From NCBI GenBank assembly GCA_950295325.1, contig OX485805.1, positions 57,314,758 through 57,374,757 on the forward strand: DNA of 60,000 bases, in the 5' to 3' direction. The stretch comes from Polytrichum commune. Taxonomy: Eukaryota; Streptophyta; Polytrichopsida; Polytrichales; Polytrichaceae. The position numbers were made by a program, and so were the translations under genes. The notes under the pieces were generated by a model. It had not been told where the DNA came from, did not search any database, and saw only the letters and a program-made list of their open reading frames with translations. Below, one piece after another: positions 33,404-45,955 of the stretch. Each line of letters starts with the position of its first letter. The first letter of the stretch is position 1.

Positions 33404-35842
33404 TGTGAGCAAAAGTTCCCCCCGCCCTTGGTTGCATCCTAGTCCGGGTGAGGGTACCCCTTCACACAATTGCTAGCTAGTTACTCACCAACATTGCATC
33501 ACCGTAGACCTAACCTTATGTGCAAGTGATATGGTTGTGCCCAATGGTTATTAACTCATATGTAAGTATTCATAAATATTGGGAACTCATTACACATCAA
33601 GGAGTCACCTAATTCCAACACTCCCTCTAGTCACCCAACTGCACCCCTATTGAAAGAAGTTCCTAACCTTAAGTGGCATCACAAGGCCAGCCTACCACCC
33701 CCTGCAACCTACCTATCCTCGCCCACCTAATATTTTCTCAGTTATACTAGCCTGCAAAAGACCTGCAAGCTCGGCGAGGCTGCCCAGTTGATAGTGCCTA
33801 AGAACAACCAACTCCCTTGATCCCTTCAAGTCCTTCGAGCCTTGCCTACTTTCCCTCCTGCAAGCCAGCTGCAAGTTTGGACTCCCTCTATTGCTCCTGT
33901 TCATCTCTCGTTTCCTCCCGCACATAGGTAAAAATCCTTGCATCAACGATCCTTCCAAAACCACCAAACCGATCTTTGCTCCTACACAACAACACTTCCC
34001 AGCAACCAACAAAGGACAATTCCGGAACAACCGACAACCTACACTAAAATTTCCTTACCTAGGTTGTTGGAGCCCACCCAACCAACACGATGCAACTTTC
34101 CATGCATGAGAGAAACCGATGTGTTGGGCAAAGGAGGAAGGAGGTTGCCCTTAGATCGGAATGACACAATTCTCCACCACGACAAACTGGTAAGCCAACT
34201 TCGACCGACACCACCGCTCCTTTAGCGTCATCGCAGTCTACTTCATCTTCAACTGCTTGGAAGTGGCAACCAATCGTTTGAGTGTGAATGCACCTCTCAG
34301 TTCGGGCAACATGGATGAGCTGCGGCCTCTAGTTAAGTGTCGGGAGATGGAAGGAGAAGCAACCCGGACAGGGCCCTCCGTAAAATCTCCCAACTCAAAA
34401 GGCCTCCGAAATTCATTGATAGTGGTGGCGTTGAAGTGTTATCCACTAAGGTGTGAGTAGGTCGGGGGAAAGAAAGAAAGACACACACTAGGACCCTTGA
34501 TACAATGACCTTATTGCACCCAAGAACGACGCTCTTGGCAAGTCATCTCGCCACACCAACACTAGATTATGTACTCATGCTCGTCACAGACTATAGCCAG
34601 CGGCCAAGACGGAATCTCGATAGCAAGTTGTGGTCGGAGGACGTACAAAGAATAGAACAACACAAAAAACCAACCAAAACATCTTAATGAGTGAGAAATT
34701 TGTGCGCACTTACCTATGTAACTTATTCATTCGTAGGGTGATGTATAATAAGCACTGCTCCACCTTGTCACATTGTAAAATGCTAGTTTCCATTGAATTC
34801 AATCACATCCGTGTGATTAAAGAACAAAAACAACTTTGCAGAACGTTGTTGGTCCACCTGACTGCGTGCCCACTCACATTAACCTTCAACCGCTAGCCAC
34901 TACATTGAGGTGTAATGACCTTTGTCACCGCTCGCTACGGTCTCTGGATGACAAGTCGTTGGCACCACGACTCCGTCTCCCACTCCCACCAATTCTCTAG
35001 ACTTGCTCTACTCCATGATGCAACGATCGATTGACCTTATTGCAGCATTGGCCATCATATCCACGGTTAGGAGGCACAACACTTCCTTTCCCCCTGCACG
35101 GATCTCAGTGGGCGTCACCACCCACTGTCTCTTCGACCATAACTCCTCTGAGTCAAGATTTCACTCATGAATCATCTTCCGACTCATCGACTTAGTATTC
35201 TAATCCCTTTTCAACCTTACTCTAATCCCTCACACCAGACTTGCCACGAACTGCTGTTGTTGCAACCTCGACCGCCACTCAACCACAATCTCACCTCACA
35301 GATCGCCAATGGCACATGAATCTCCCCCGCAGTAGAACCTCTGCAACATCCCTCTTGCCCCTCAATCTCTCTACACCTCAATCCCCACATTGCACTGAAA
35401 CCCCATCCATCCTACCTAGCTCACCACCTTCTATTCTACATAGAGATCTTCTAGCATAAGTGTTCTAGAGCACTGTATCCAAAGAGAGGGAAAAACTCTC
35501 CACTGCAGTAATGTTTCTGCTTCCTCCTCCCTCCCTCTCCCTTGGCTTACCTAATGAGCCTCTTCTCCCCTATCCCCCAAGACCCCTCCAACTTTCTTTT
35601 TTTTTTTCCCGCGTTATCTAGCATCTTTGGGGCAGCCCGAAGAAAAAAAACGAGCTTACCACTTGATTTGTTTTCTTTTTTTCTCCCTTTTCCTTGCCTC
35701 TCAACTTAACTTAACTTAACTTAATTTTAGCTCTGGTCCCTCCTATATTTTGAGTGTTACTTGAGTTCTTAAATCTCTTTCAACACCAAGATTATGTTGC
35801 CTTCAGATTACTTATGCATGTGGGCACAATCTTGGGCTCACA
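33404..35842 (-). mobile_element. LTR-like element 2 (possible solo LTR), reversed, 2439 bp
   Basis: On the minus strand it begins TGTGAGCCCAAG (35842 down) and ends TTTGCTCACA (33404), matching both ends of element 1. Shared internal stretches include GTTGGAGGGGTCTTGGG near 30448/35592 and CGGACTAGGA(C/T)GCAA near 32515/33445. The flanking pentamers ATGAG and CCGAG agree in only three of five positions, so the duplication is decayed or the ends rearranged. The plus strand is C-rich, mirroring element 1. An (AACTT)n run is at 35702-35725. Confidence 0.7.
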
Positions 35843-35993
35843 CCGAGAATTGAAGACAATTAGGGTAAGAATTAGATGTCAAACACTATATAAAGGGGAG
35901 AACTTAGAGACCCTAAAGCACTTCATTTGGCCTTGCACAATTTTACATGAAGTGTCTCAATGCTACCTTGGAAGACTTTTACCTTCGGGATGA
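35843..35993 (+). pseudogene. LINE-1 ORF2: zf-RVT remnant
   Basis: Immediately after LTR-like element 2 the frame reads RELKTIRVRIRCQTLYK and then ENLETLKHFIWPCTILHEV. This fits the zinc-binding zf-RVT domain at the ORF2 C-terminus: ETLxHxxxxC is kept but one cysteine of the first pair is missing. It is on the same strand and in the expected order after the other LINE-1 pieces, though it could come from a separate copy because coding sequence before it is missing. Confidence 0.6.
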
Positions 35994-36105
35994 TTAAGTT
36001 ACTTGCCACTTAAGGCACTTTTACCTATCACTCGCTACTTAAAGCATTTTACTTGCAGCTTGAGGAATGAAGATTTTCACATAGGAATTCAAAGAAGACG
36101 AATGA

Positions 36106-36278
36106 TGAAATTGATCAACTAGGTCGAATTACTAAAATACTTAAGAATTCCCAAGGCAATGTGAGAATTCATCAACTGGATCAATTTACTTAGGAATTGA
36201 GATACATGACGATTCCCAAGACATGTGAGAATTGATCAACCGGATCAATGAATCCTAGGGATTGAGATACTTGAAACA
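36106..36278 (+). repeat. About 60-bp minisatellite, three units
   Basis: Units start at about 36106, 36163 and 36227 with GA(G/A)AATT(G/C)ATCAAC(T/C), followed by GGATCAAT and AGGAATTGAGATACTTG-like words. The units are diverged by roughly a fifth. Confidence 0.6.
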
Positions 36279-39200
36279 CTTCAAATTAACCTTGAAGGGA
36301 CTTACAAACTTAGGAAACTGAAGAACTTGGATACTTATGACCTACAAAGAATTTTAAGGAATGTAAGCACTTGACAAATTTTACTGAGACATCCAAGGAA
36401 GTTGGATACTTAACACTAGGCACATGTATTTGAAGACTCATCTATACACTACACTATAAATATGATTAATGTGGTATTCAATTAGATGTGCCATATATAA
36501 GTACTCCATGACTTGTCTTGTAGCAACAAATGCTCCTAACCACCTTCTTTGGTTACCATTCATTGGTTGCAAAACCGTTTACATGAGTTCATGAATGCTA
36601 TCTACCACATTAAATTGGATGTATATTGTAGAATATGAACATGGTGCGCAACTTATTGGACGGATGCCATAAAGGTAGTAGACTATGGTGGCACAACTTG
36701 AAGTTCGATAATACACCCATGGTTTGGTGCAACAAAGTTCCCGGTTTGAATCATGCTTGTGCATTGGTGCAAGCCCAATTTGTACTCAATCTTAGGGTTT
36801 TACATATATAATCTATTTATTTCACATACTATTTACAAGAGAAATTTCATCAAGGCATCGCTCTTGTTACATATTTCTCATCCACTTTCTATTGAATGTT
36901 GTTCCTAAATTGACCATGGAAGAGATTGAACTCACTTGCTTGATTGACTGAAAATCCACCCGCTAGGAGTTCCTCGCTTGGCCAAATTATATGTAATTCT
37001 TCATACTTTCTACTTCTACTTTGGTTTCATTTAAAGTTGAAGCCATACTCTAAGGCTCACCTCCCCCATGGATGTCACTTTGGATAGAAAAATTGGCGGG
37101 CTTGCAAGAGTGCACTTTGGTCCATTTCCTTCACTTTCAAAAGTCCTACATTCTTGTATCATCTCTAGGTACTGAAGGGAGGGTTGGTGTTCGAGGCTTA
37201 AAGCATATGCTTTTAAACCAGACCACATCTTGTGCCAACTAGGCTTGGGACTAGATAGCTTTGATGAAGTGAAGGCCATGTTTTTAGAATGAACTTTTAA
37301 GTTGAGCCAAAGTTAGGTGGGAAGGGAGCATCAATGTAATGAATGTAAATGAAATTCATATTCATTGATGGAAGTACCAATCTTCACATGGAAACAATAA
37401 GCAATCCTATTTGGACAAATTAAGTATGCTTAAAAGAATATTGATGTCCAGTGGACGGGGAGAACCGGCTACTAGTTGCGCATCAACTAGTTCATTTCCC
37501 ATATTACCTATTCAAAATCAAAACATTAGAAAATCAACCGTACCATATTCTAGAGAATTTTCTATTTTGAAATACAAGGAATAACCAAAACATTTCAATG
37601 ACTAACCAATTGAAAATGAAGAAAAGGTTACCAACCAAGTTGGCTCAAATTTCTCCCCATTCATAGTTGACTTCTCAATAAGAACAGTTCCTTCAAGTCA
37701 GTGTATGCAGCTAGAAAGTATTCGCCATACATTTCTTATTTGTCTATATCCTTCCAATATGCTACATGTTGAAATCAAAACTTCACTAAAATCCATCTCT
37801 AAGTTGTGGGAGTAGCTCTTTACTTCCATCAACGACATATTACTGTGGTTTTCATGCACAAGAAGCATTGTAGGTTCACCTTATTCATAGTTATTATTTC
37901 AGTCTAAGTTAGTTAGTTAGTTAGTTAGTTTTATTTATTTATTTAAAAGAATTTTTCTCTTCCCATTGGAACTTGCCTCCTAATAAGTTGCGTGCAAGGT
38001 TGACCATTCTCTTGTCTTCTCTTGTCTTCATTTTCTCTTCCCCAATTTTTTTCTTATTATACTTTTTATTATAACGACATTTCTTTGTCATGGGCCCCTT
38101 GCCATTTTCTACTAGAGCACCACTTTTACCTCTCCCACCACAAAACCAGCTGGATAACGTAGTCAGTGGATAATGTAGGCTTTAAGATATGTATTTTGGG
38201 GACCTCGAACTCCATGATCACTTTGACATTTTTTCCTTGGTGTAAACCAAAGTGGTCTCATGACAAGTTCAACAGCCAATCACAAATTTTACATGGCCTT
38301 GGAACGACTTCTTGGTCCATGGTGTATACAATCCCTAAGAATACTTGGGTGACTCAATGCATAAGCTCTCAAACTCACATTTTAGCGAGCTCAATGGGAG
38401 CTTAATGCTAGAACTTCACAAATAACTCATGTTTTAACCAACTCGACATGAATACGATTGAATTGTTTAGTGAGCCCAAGATACATTCAACACATCATGT
38501 GTCAACCTATGTGACCATGTTGTAAAGAAAGAGAAAAAGAAAAAGAAAATTAAATGTTGAGTATTCCGACGTGAATTTGAGCCCGTTGGCCCTACCGTGC
38601 TCAAGAATCCTCTTGGTGAAGGTTGGGGTTTACTGCTTACCAACCATTTTGTAGATTTACCGATTGGATCCTTTGGCATCATGTGAAATCATTGTCATTT
38701 GGCCTAAAGGTGACTATGAGTTGCATGAAAACTACTGAAATGTGAGTGAAAATTAGGTATGAGCAAAACATATCAATCATTTTCCTTGAACAAATGTTAA
38801 TTCCAAGATGTGCTGAGAAAATTATTGAGTTGTTTTCTTTTTGTTTTGTTTTGGTTTTCTTAGGATTTGTTTACAAGGTTTTTTTAGGAGGTGTTCACAT
38901 CTAAAAATTTGTGTCACTAATTTAATGTATTCTTCAAACTTAATCTTCATACTTGTTTCTATTAACATCTATATAATGTGGAAGGCATGGTCAAGGTAGT
39001 GACCATCAACCCACTATTCCACATCATTTTGGAAAAGTAGGTGGACCACATTAATGTGATGTGTCACATGCATGGGAAAAAATGACCAAGACAGCAAGGG
39101 CCCATACTAGTTCATATTCGCATATCAAGACATGGAATATTCCAAAGTCTAGATCTAAATCCAAACTTGACTTCAATTTAGATGGGTTCTAGCTTGGATC

Positions 39201-40129
39201 CATTGCTCATTGCTCATTGCTCACATTGACCACAGACCACTTACTTGCCCCCAACAACTTCTTTGAGTTATGACCTTAAGCTCTCTATTGAGATAGTGTA
39301 AATGGGGGCCTAAAGGATGCTTTCTCTTAGACAACATGAATGATAGAAACACCATCTTTTTCCAAGTTTTATTGGAATACCATGTAGCTCCAACTTTACA
39401 TTCGTGGAAGAGCTTGAGCGTGTCTCTTTTTACATGATAGGGTATCATCTAGTGCTTCCAAGTGAAAATGAGAAAAGTATTACAAAAATTGAGAGGACCA
39501 ACATCCAGTTTGAATATGTGTATATTCAATATATTTCAAGAAAATTCATCAAATATGTGGAATATTCCATAAATATGCATACTCAACTCATAGCCCCTCC
39601 TGAAAATACTCTACTATTGCACATGATTCATATCTCTACAAGGGAGTCATCCCCATGAGCTAGGCCCAGTCTAAATTGGTGATGAGTAGATATGGGATCT
39701 CATGAATCTTATGATGATTGGCCACTACCAACCTTTTATGTGCTATCACACATCACTCGGGTGTGTGATGTCACAAGTGGGTCTATTTCATTTTTATAAG
39801 CCAAAGATTCTCTTGTAAGGCCTAAATACAACCCAAAAAAAGAAAGATGAAAAAGCAATATCATGAGTACCCATAAGCCTTGTTCTTTTGATTTTTTGAT
39901 TTTACATTTGGTACATCAAGCTTTCAAGTGTCCACTTCTCTAGGAATATTCTAGTTCTTTGCCCTAGCACTTGTAAGCATGTGCATTCCACGCGCAAATG
40001 CACCCTTCATATGGCATGTGCTTATATGGTAGGATTGTCTTAAAGTAGCATCTTCTTTTTGTTGACACCTATCATAACATTATTCAATTGTATGCTTGTG
40101 TACCATTCTAAATTTAACGTTTGACATGA
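36279..40129. other. No gene; low-complexity and one SINE-like repeat
   Basis: ORFs of 71-84 codons (for example minus strand 37031-37279 and plus strand 38166-38405) have no recognisable motif. A (TTAG)n run is at 37905-37930. The family I copy is at 38525-38700. A short CATCACACA/TGTGTGATG hairpin lies at 39749-39772. Confidence 0.4.
38525..38700 (-). repeat. Family I SINE-like repeat, copy 3
   Basis: On the minus strand it contains GAGGATTCTTGAGCACGG, TAGGGCCAACGGGCTCAAAT and TCACGTCGGAATACTCAACA, ending in a CTTTTTCTTTTTCTCTTTC tract. It shares the whole core with the copy at 56260-56385, the closest pair in the family. Confidence 0.55.
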
Positions 40130-40300
40130 GCCTCGACTATCTTATCTTCATGGGAAGAAACTTCAAATAATGAATAGTGTTGGTATGAATAATATGAATA
40201 TTGTGAATAGTTTTTTAGGTGAATAATATTGGGTGAACAATGTTAATTGTGAATAGTGTCGGGATTATAACTCCACCCAAACTTCCAAGTGTCAACATGA
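40130..40300 (+). repeat. Family H repeat, copy 1
   Basis: The segment contains ATAATGAATAGTGTTGGTAT, short GTGAATAGT-like iterations and ATTATAACTCCACCCAAA. An inverted counterpart is at 57595-57800 with the same order of words. I found no termini, so the class is unknown. Confidence 0.55.
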
Positions 40301-42600
40301 ATGTATGAATAATAAATTAATATTCTTATTTTTTGGGGGAGGCCACAAAATAAAATTGACATTATTCACGGTCATGGAACTGACCCACATGGTTGAATAA
40401 TGTTATGATTTTTCATCCTTAAACCATCAACAAGTGAGTGCAACGGTGCATCAAGAAAAAAAATCAATCATATGCAACATCAAGCACAAAATAACACCAA
40501 TCTGCCCAATCGTAGTAACGGCATAAGGAGGATCCAAAAATACTTTGAAAAGAGCACCAAATTTGGCCACTCATATAGTAATGACTAATCAAGGATCTAT
40601 TTACTCAAACGAGGTGGTGTAAAAAGTGCTCCACAAAAAGAGGACAACACCTTTCTTTAATACAAGACTCTTGCCCGCAATAAGGTTGATTTTGTCACAA
40701 TTTTCACATAATAATCCAACATCAGTGGACCCCCCCCCTAGTGGATAATAAAATGGCTCATGTCTTAAAAAAAACTTTGTGAATTTGTGTAGGTTTGCAC
40801 ATGAATTTAATATTTTAAATTGTTTCCCTATAAAATCTTCATAATTTTGTAGACATGGATTTCATGTCAATTTCCATCATGTTGCGTCACATCATGTGAT
40901 GGCAACGTGATACCGGACCCAAAAACGTCACATTGGGAGGGAGATGTAAAAACAATTTACCTTGAGGTAAATTTTCAATTGCCGACAAATAATCAATAGG
41001 GTAGGTCAACTACTCGCCAAAAATCAACTTATGAGCTAGACGACTACTTTTGTATAGTCGCCCTTGTGTGTTGATTGCTCAAAAGGAGTCATGTATTATA
41101 ATTTACTATTCATTAGCAACTCTCCACCAAATCGATGTTGAAATATAGTCAACATATTAGGGCGGCTTATCTTCAACAATTGTTTCATGTAGAAGTTGAC
41201 TATTGATGAGCAATCATCTTTGCAAGTCAACTATACCAACGTAATCGACAAACTAGGCGATTGCATCAACACAATTGACTTCGCAAGTCAATTTCACTAG
41301 CACATTCAACAAACCAAGCAATTGTTCGTGAGCAATTGATATGTCAACTGCATGGTTCCAATAGACATGTGATTAGGTGCGGAATGGTCGTATCCAATCG
41401 AAACCCTCATCGTGGTTATATATGGACCGCACTTCTATTCCAAAATTATCATGCACTCGCTCCAGTGGGTCCTTGGTTGTCGAACAACCATTGCCACTCG
41501 GAGATTGAAGTGAGCTGGAGGCCCCACATGTGGGTTTGTGTTTGGGAATTGCACTTTATTGCACCACATCGGCTTACATACATTCTCCATTCCACACATG
41601 ACACCATAATGCATTGTAGCCGTTTTTATTTATTAAAAATACAAGATAGAGTTTTTGAAACATTACCAGAACTTGCAAAATATTAACATTTATTTTGGAA
41701 GTGTTTCATAATAGGATATTTTTTGGACGACATAAGTGTATGTTTTTATTATTAAATAAACTCATTGGATGTTAGCGCTTATTTTGGAATTGCTACCATT
41801 TTAGATTCAATTAATTTAAGAAAAAAATATTGTTTGGTGTTGTCAATGATTGCATATGAAGAGAACACACCAGCCAAACCTCTTTGTGGTGGGCAATTGG
41901 GTTCGGGGGGATGTGAGCCAAAAATCTTGACTCACCTAGTAGTTCATGTTAAAATATTATTCAATGAGGGTATTTAGAAGAATTTGCTTTAGAAATTAAT
42001 GCTAAGGTCCATTGTTTAAGGGATTTTTTTTTTGGTTGGAAGTTAAATTGAAAAGGACTTCAAAATTTAGAAAGAGTTAGTTTGGGTTGAAGAGCAAGTA
42101 GAAGGCAAATCGAAGGTGAAACTGATTACAACACTTGTTGAAAACAAGGATTCTTGAAGAGAAAAATGAAGATCAAATGGAAGGGGAACGAACACCTTTC
42201 AAACGGAAACCAAGGTGACAACAAATAGGTGATTATTTGGGGTAGAGACAAGTTAACTAAGTGAAAAATGACATAGTTAATGAAAGAACAATCTTGTATG
42301 GTAGAAAAATAAAATTGAATGGGTAAAGTAAATGTTAAGGGAGGCTTGAGGGTGACTTACCAATGCCTTGGTGGCTTCATGACTAGAGGTTCAAGGGATG
42401 ACTTGGCTTGGCCACCTTTCCTCTCTTTCATTCGCTCTCTCTTTTCCGTGTGTAAGTATAGAGTCTCTCTCTCCTTCCCATTTGGAGGTAGGTTTAGCTT
42501 TCATGTTTTAGAGTTGAGGTCTTTTGGACCTTAGCGGTTGATGGCAAAAATGCTCAAGTTACTACTTTGAATGAAAGAGTTATTATTTCCTATTTTAGAT
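40301..42600. other. No gene; motif-rich segment at 41.0-41.35 kb
   Basis: Between 41005 and 41350 the word GTCAACT or GTCAATT, or its complement, recurs about eight times, often as AGTCAACTA, suggesting an unrecognised element with repeated binding sites. A 116-codon frame at 41336-41686 begins with TTG rather than ATG and has no recognisable domain. No ends were found. Confidence 0.35.
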
Positions 42601-42601
42601 C

Positions 42602-43425
42602 TCTTTTCTAGCTTGTCATAGCCGTTATTCTTTTGTGGTTTGGTTGAGAGTGGAAGGCGTTATGGATTCTCAAAGTTTGATTACAAAGTAAGATGTTCAT
42701 TTTGGCAAAATCTATTGGATCAGATTTGTTGGATTGAGATGAGTTCCGATCTCTAATGTCGTATTTTTTCTTTCATGAGTAGATATTTTTGTTAGCTTTC
42801 CATAGTTATTTTGTTGTAATTTGGTTGAGAGTGCAAGGCGTTGGAAAATTCCAAAGTTAGATTACAAAGTAAGCTGTTAATTCAACAACAATTGTTGGAT
42901 CATACTTGTTGGCTTGGGACACGTTTCGATCTCTCATGCCATATTTTTTCCGGAGAAATTTCTATTTAATCTTTCTAAGGCCATTTAGAATGTATAATTT
43001 GATCAAATAATGCATTCAATATGAATTTCCAAAGATTGGGTGCATAGTTTTGGTGTTCATGCTACCTACATGCGTTAAATCGGTGATGTTGTCGTGGGGT
43101 GAAAGTACAAACATAGTTTGATATTTTTTTCCTTATAGAAACTCCATTTATTTTTCAGATTAGTATTTTATGTTGGAGTTGAGTGGGATATGAATTACTG
43201 ATGTTTTATTTTTTAATTGTTTTCCCATAGTTTCTAGGTTGCTAATTTGACTACCTACGATAGAATGAGGTTGCGGGATCTATGCGAGTTCACATCCATA
43301 AGCTGGTATTTTTCTCTAATAGATCTTTTTGTAAGCTTTCCAAAGGTGTATGGCAAGCCCAATCCAAGTTATAATGAATTGGTTATGAATTTTTGAAGCT
43401 ACATGTCATGAAAGAAGATTTTTTT
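42602..43425 (+). repeat. Diverged tandem repeat, about 185-bp period
   Basis: Two clear units (42602-42787 and 42788-42967) share TTTGGTTGAGAGTG(G/C)AAGGCGTT, GATTACAAAGTAAG and CGATCTCT(A/C)ATG. Two or three further, strongly diverged units can be followed to about 43425 by the recurring AGCTTTCCA and ATGAATTT words. Confidence 0.55.
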
Positions 43426-43492
43426 TCCAAGAAATTGGAAATAACCTAGGGATGTTGAACAAATATGGTTAATGGGGTTAATGTTACGTGAA

Positions 43493-43655
43493 TGAAGGGG
43501 GTAGGATGGATGAAAATCAATATTGGATGAATGATGGATGAATGAAGATCCATATTGGATGAATGGTGAACAAATGATATCCAACATTGGATGAATGAAA
43601 TGATGGATGGATGACAACCATTTTGGATGAATGAAAATGAAATGATTGAATGAAT
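43493..43655 (+). repeat. GGATGAATGA minisatellite
   Basis: About four units of 31-42 bp share the pattern ATCCATATTGGATGAATGA with extra GGATGAATGA words. It generates spurious serine/isoleucine/histidine frames on the minus strand. Confidence 0.7.
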
Positions 43656-44047
43656 GGACATTGTACCTTCAAGGCCTCATAACTTTTGCATTTCTTATCT
43701 GTTTGGAGTGAATTTTAGGTTTATGGAAAGCTCATGACATGTAGTAGCGGATTATTGATAGTGAAGTGAAAATTACAGTATATAAAATTGTTTTGTTTTA
43801 GCCTTGAGTGAGGTTGGGTTAGTAAAACTACAATTTGGTACTAACGAAGTTGTTGTGGTGTGATAAGGTGCTTTTGAGTAAGTTATCAAAGGAAAAAATA
43901 TGTATCATCCATTAAAAATCTAGGTCACCTATATGTGAGTGAAGTTAATCCACCGGAGTACAAGATGCAATCAAGGTGGGTTAATTTGGCTGACATCATG
44001 ACATATTGGATGAAGATCTAGTTTAATATCCAAAACTAGTAGAGTTA

Positions 44048-44389
44048 GTGCCGGTTCACATGGGTCCCAAGTCCCAAGTTCCACTCATGTTAGCATGGAG
44101 GCAAGGTCCCAACTTTTGAGCTTTAAGAAACCATTAAAATATGGTTAGTAATCACTAAAGTCAGATCTTAATTATGTTTTACAATGATATGCTTGGGACT
44201 TGTGTTGAGAGTTGGGTCAAGTTTTTTGTTTGATCCAACTCTCAACACACCTCCAAAAAGTGTTGCCATATAGGCATCATGTTATACTTGGGACTTAGGA
44301 CTTCAAACCCGTGTGAAGTTGTAAATCCCAACTTCCATTTCCTTCAATGGTTGAGATTGCACAAAGTGGCCTCAAGTGTGAATTGGTCC
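44048..44389. mobile_element. Family M: PIF/Harbinger-like MITE with central hairpin, 342 bp
   Basis: TTA flanks both ends (44045-44047 and 44390-44392). The ends GTGCCGGTTCACA and TGTGAATTGGTCC are imperfect inverted repeats resembling the family A terminus GGGCCACTTCACA. At the centre, 44202-44220 and 44230-44248 form a 19-bp stem with one wobble pair and a 9-nt loop. Assignment rests on the 3-bp target and the terminal similarity. Confidence 0.6.
44202..44248. repeat. Near-perfect 19-bp hairpin
   Basis: GTGTTGAGAGTTGGGTCAA pairs with TTGATCCAACTCTCAACAC across a T-rich 9-nt loop. The only non-Watson-Crick position is a potential G-U. It sits at the middle of the family M element. Confidence 0.8.
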
Positions 44390-45071
44390 TTAGATCTCAA
44401 AGAGGAATTAAGATCCTAACCCAATTCTATTCCTGACAAATCTAGATCAAAGTTTTATTTCTTTTTTTTTATTGAACTTCATCCTATAATATTTATCATA
44501 CATCCACAATTTTAGACAAAAAAACCACGTTCCCATCTTTACTCACTTCTCACAATTCCCATTGCTCAAGTGATAGTCACGCCCTTCTTGGGAGAGCATT
44601 TTATGTATTACATTTGTTCATTGAAATCAACACACCTTTATAGAAAGGCTTCAAATTGAAGAGTACGATTTTTTTTACCTAGTTCATGAATGGAGCAAGT
44701 TATGAGGTGGTGCTGAAATATACCTATGTGGCACTCGTATGAGAACTTCATCATCATAAGCTCTCTAAAATCCACAAGAAAATGTGCATAAAAGTATCAC
44801 TTTGGCTACATGTTGGGTCCTTGACTCCTTGTGTATACCAAGAAAGAAACGAAGTTCTAAAAAGACGTGTTTATTTTTGTGAGATAAATCATAAAAAATC
44901 ACCTAAATTAGAGGTCGCATTGCTATGAATCATTCGCTGCTTTCTAATGAATGGAGGTCCACTCGTATGCAACAATTCCTTCTCACTCACTTTAAAGCAC
45001 CTTTATAAGGATGTACGGAATAGTTCGGGTGAACTATAAAAAAGTAATAGGACCACAACGGCATCCAATGG

Positions 45072-45955
45072 GGATTCCTAAAAGCATGCATTACCATTGG
45101 GATTTAACACTAGGAGGAGGGGCACTTTTGGAAAAAGCTTTTGACACAAACATGACATAAATTATATGTCATGACATATGTCATGAATTTTGGGTGCAGT
45201 GGAGATTTGTGACAAATTTGAGTCATTCTAGACCTTTACAAATATAAAGTAAATGTTGATGTCACCTTAATACAACTTTTGCAGGCATGTTGTCTAGATA
45301 AAGGATTTTTTGAAAACTCAACCTTTTCTATCTTGTATAACTTAGAATTGCAAGGGGCAACCCTAGGTTGGAAAGTCATTTGTGAGTTGCTCTTCATGGT
45401 TTATAGATAATTTATAGATGATAAGTGTTTCCTCAACAAGGAGCTTACCCTCCAAAAGGAAGGAAGTATCCCTATCATGAAGTTTGGTGACACATGATCA
45501 TGGCAAATCCAGTGAAGATTCCTAAAAGCATGCATCACCATTGGGATTTAACACTAGAAGGAGGAGGGGCACTATTGGACAAGGTTTTTGACACAAACAT
45601 GACTTAAATGATATGTCATGATCTATGTCATGAATTTTGGATGAAGTGGAAATTTGTGACAAATTTGAGTCATTCTAGACCTTTACAAATATAAAGTAAA
45701 TGTTGATGTCACCTTAATACAACTTTTTGTAGGCATGTTGTATAGATAAAGGATTTTTTGAAAACTCAACCTCCAACTTTTCTATCATGTATACCTTGGG
45801 ATTGCAAGGTGCAACCCGAGGTTGGAAAGTCATTTGTGAGTTGCTCTTCACAGTACATAGATAATTCATAGATGATAAGTGTTTCCTCAACAACGAGCTC
45901 ACCCTCCAAAAGGAAGGAAGTACCCCTACCATGAAGCTTGGTAACACATGATCAC
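45072..45955 (+). repeat. 444-bp tandem duplication
   Basis: GATTCCTAAAAGCATGCAT occurs at 45073 and again at 45517. The two units stay aligned to ACACATGATCA (about 45502 and 45955), roughly 90 percent identical by eye. Differences include small indels of about 3-7 bp. Unit 1 carries the 12-nt palindrome ATGTCATGACAT. Neither unit codes for a recognisable protein. It looks like a local duplication rather than two insertions. Confidence 0.85.

Noticed and set aside
41336-41686. 116-codon frame as a gene
   Set aside because: It starts with TTG, has no ATG near the start and no recognisable motif; its length is within chance expectation for 60 kb.
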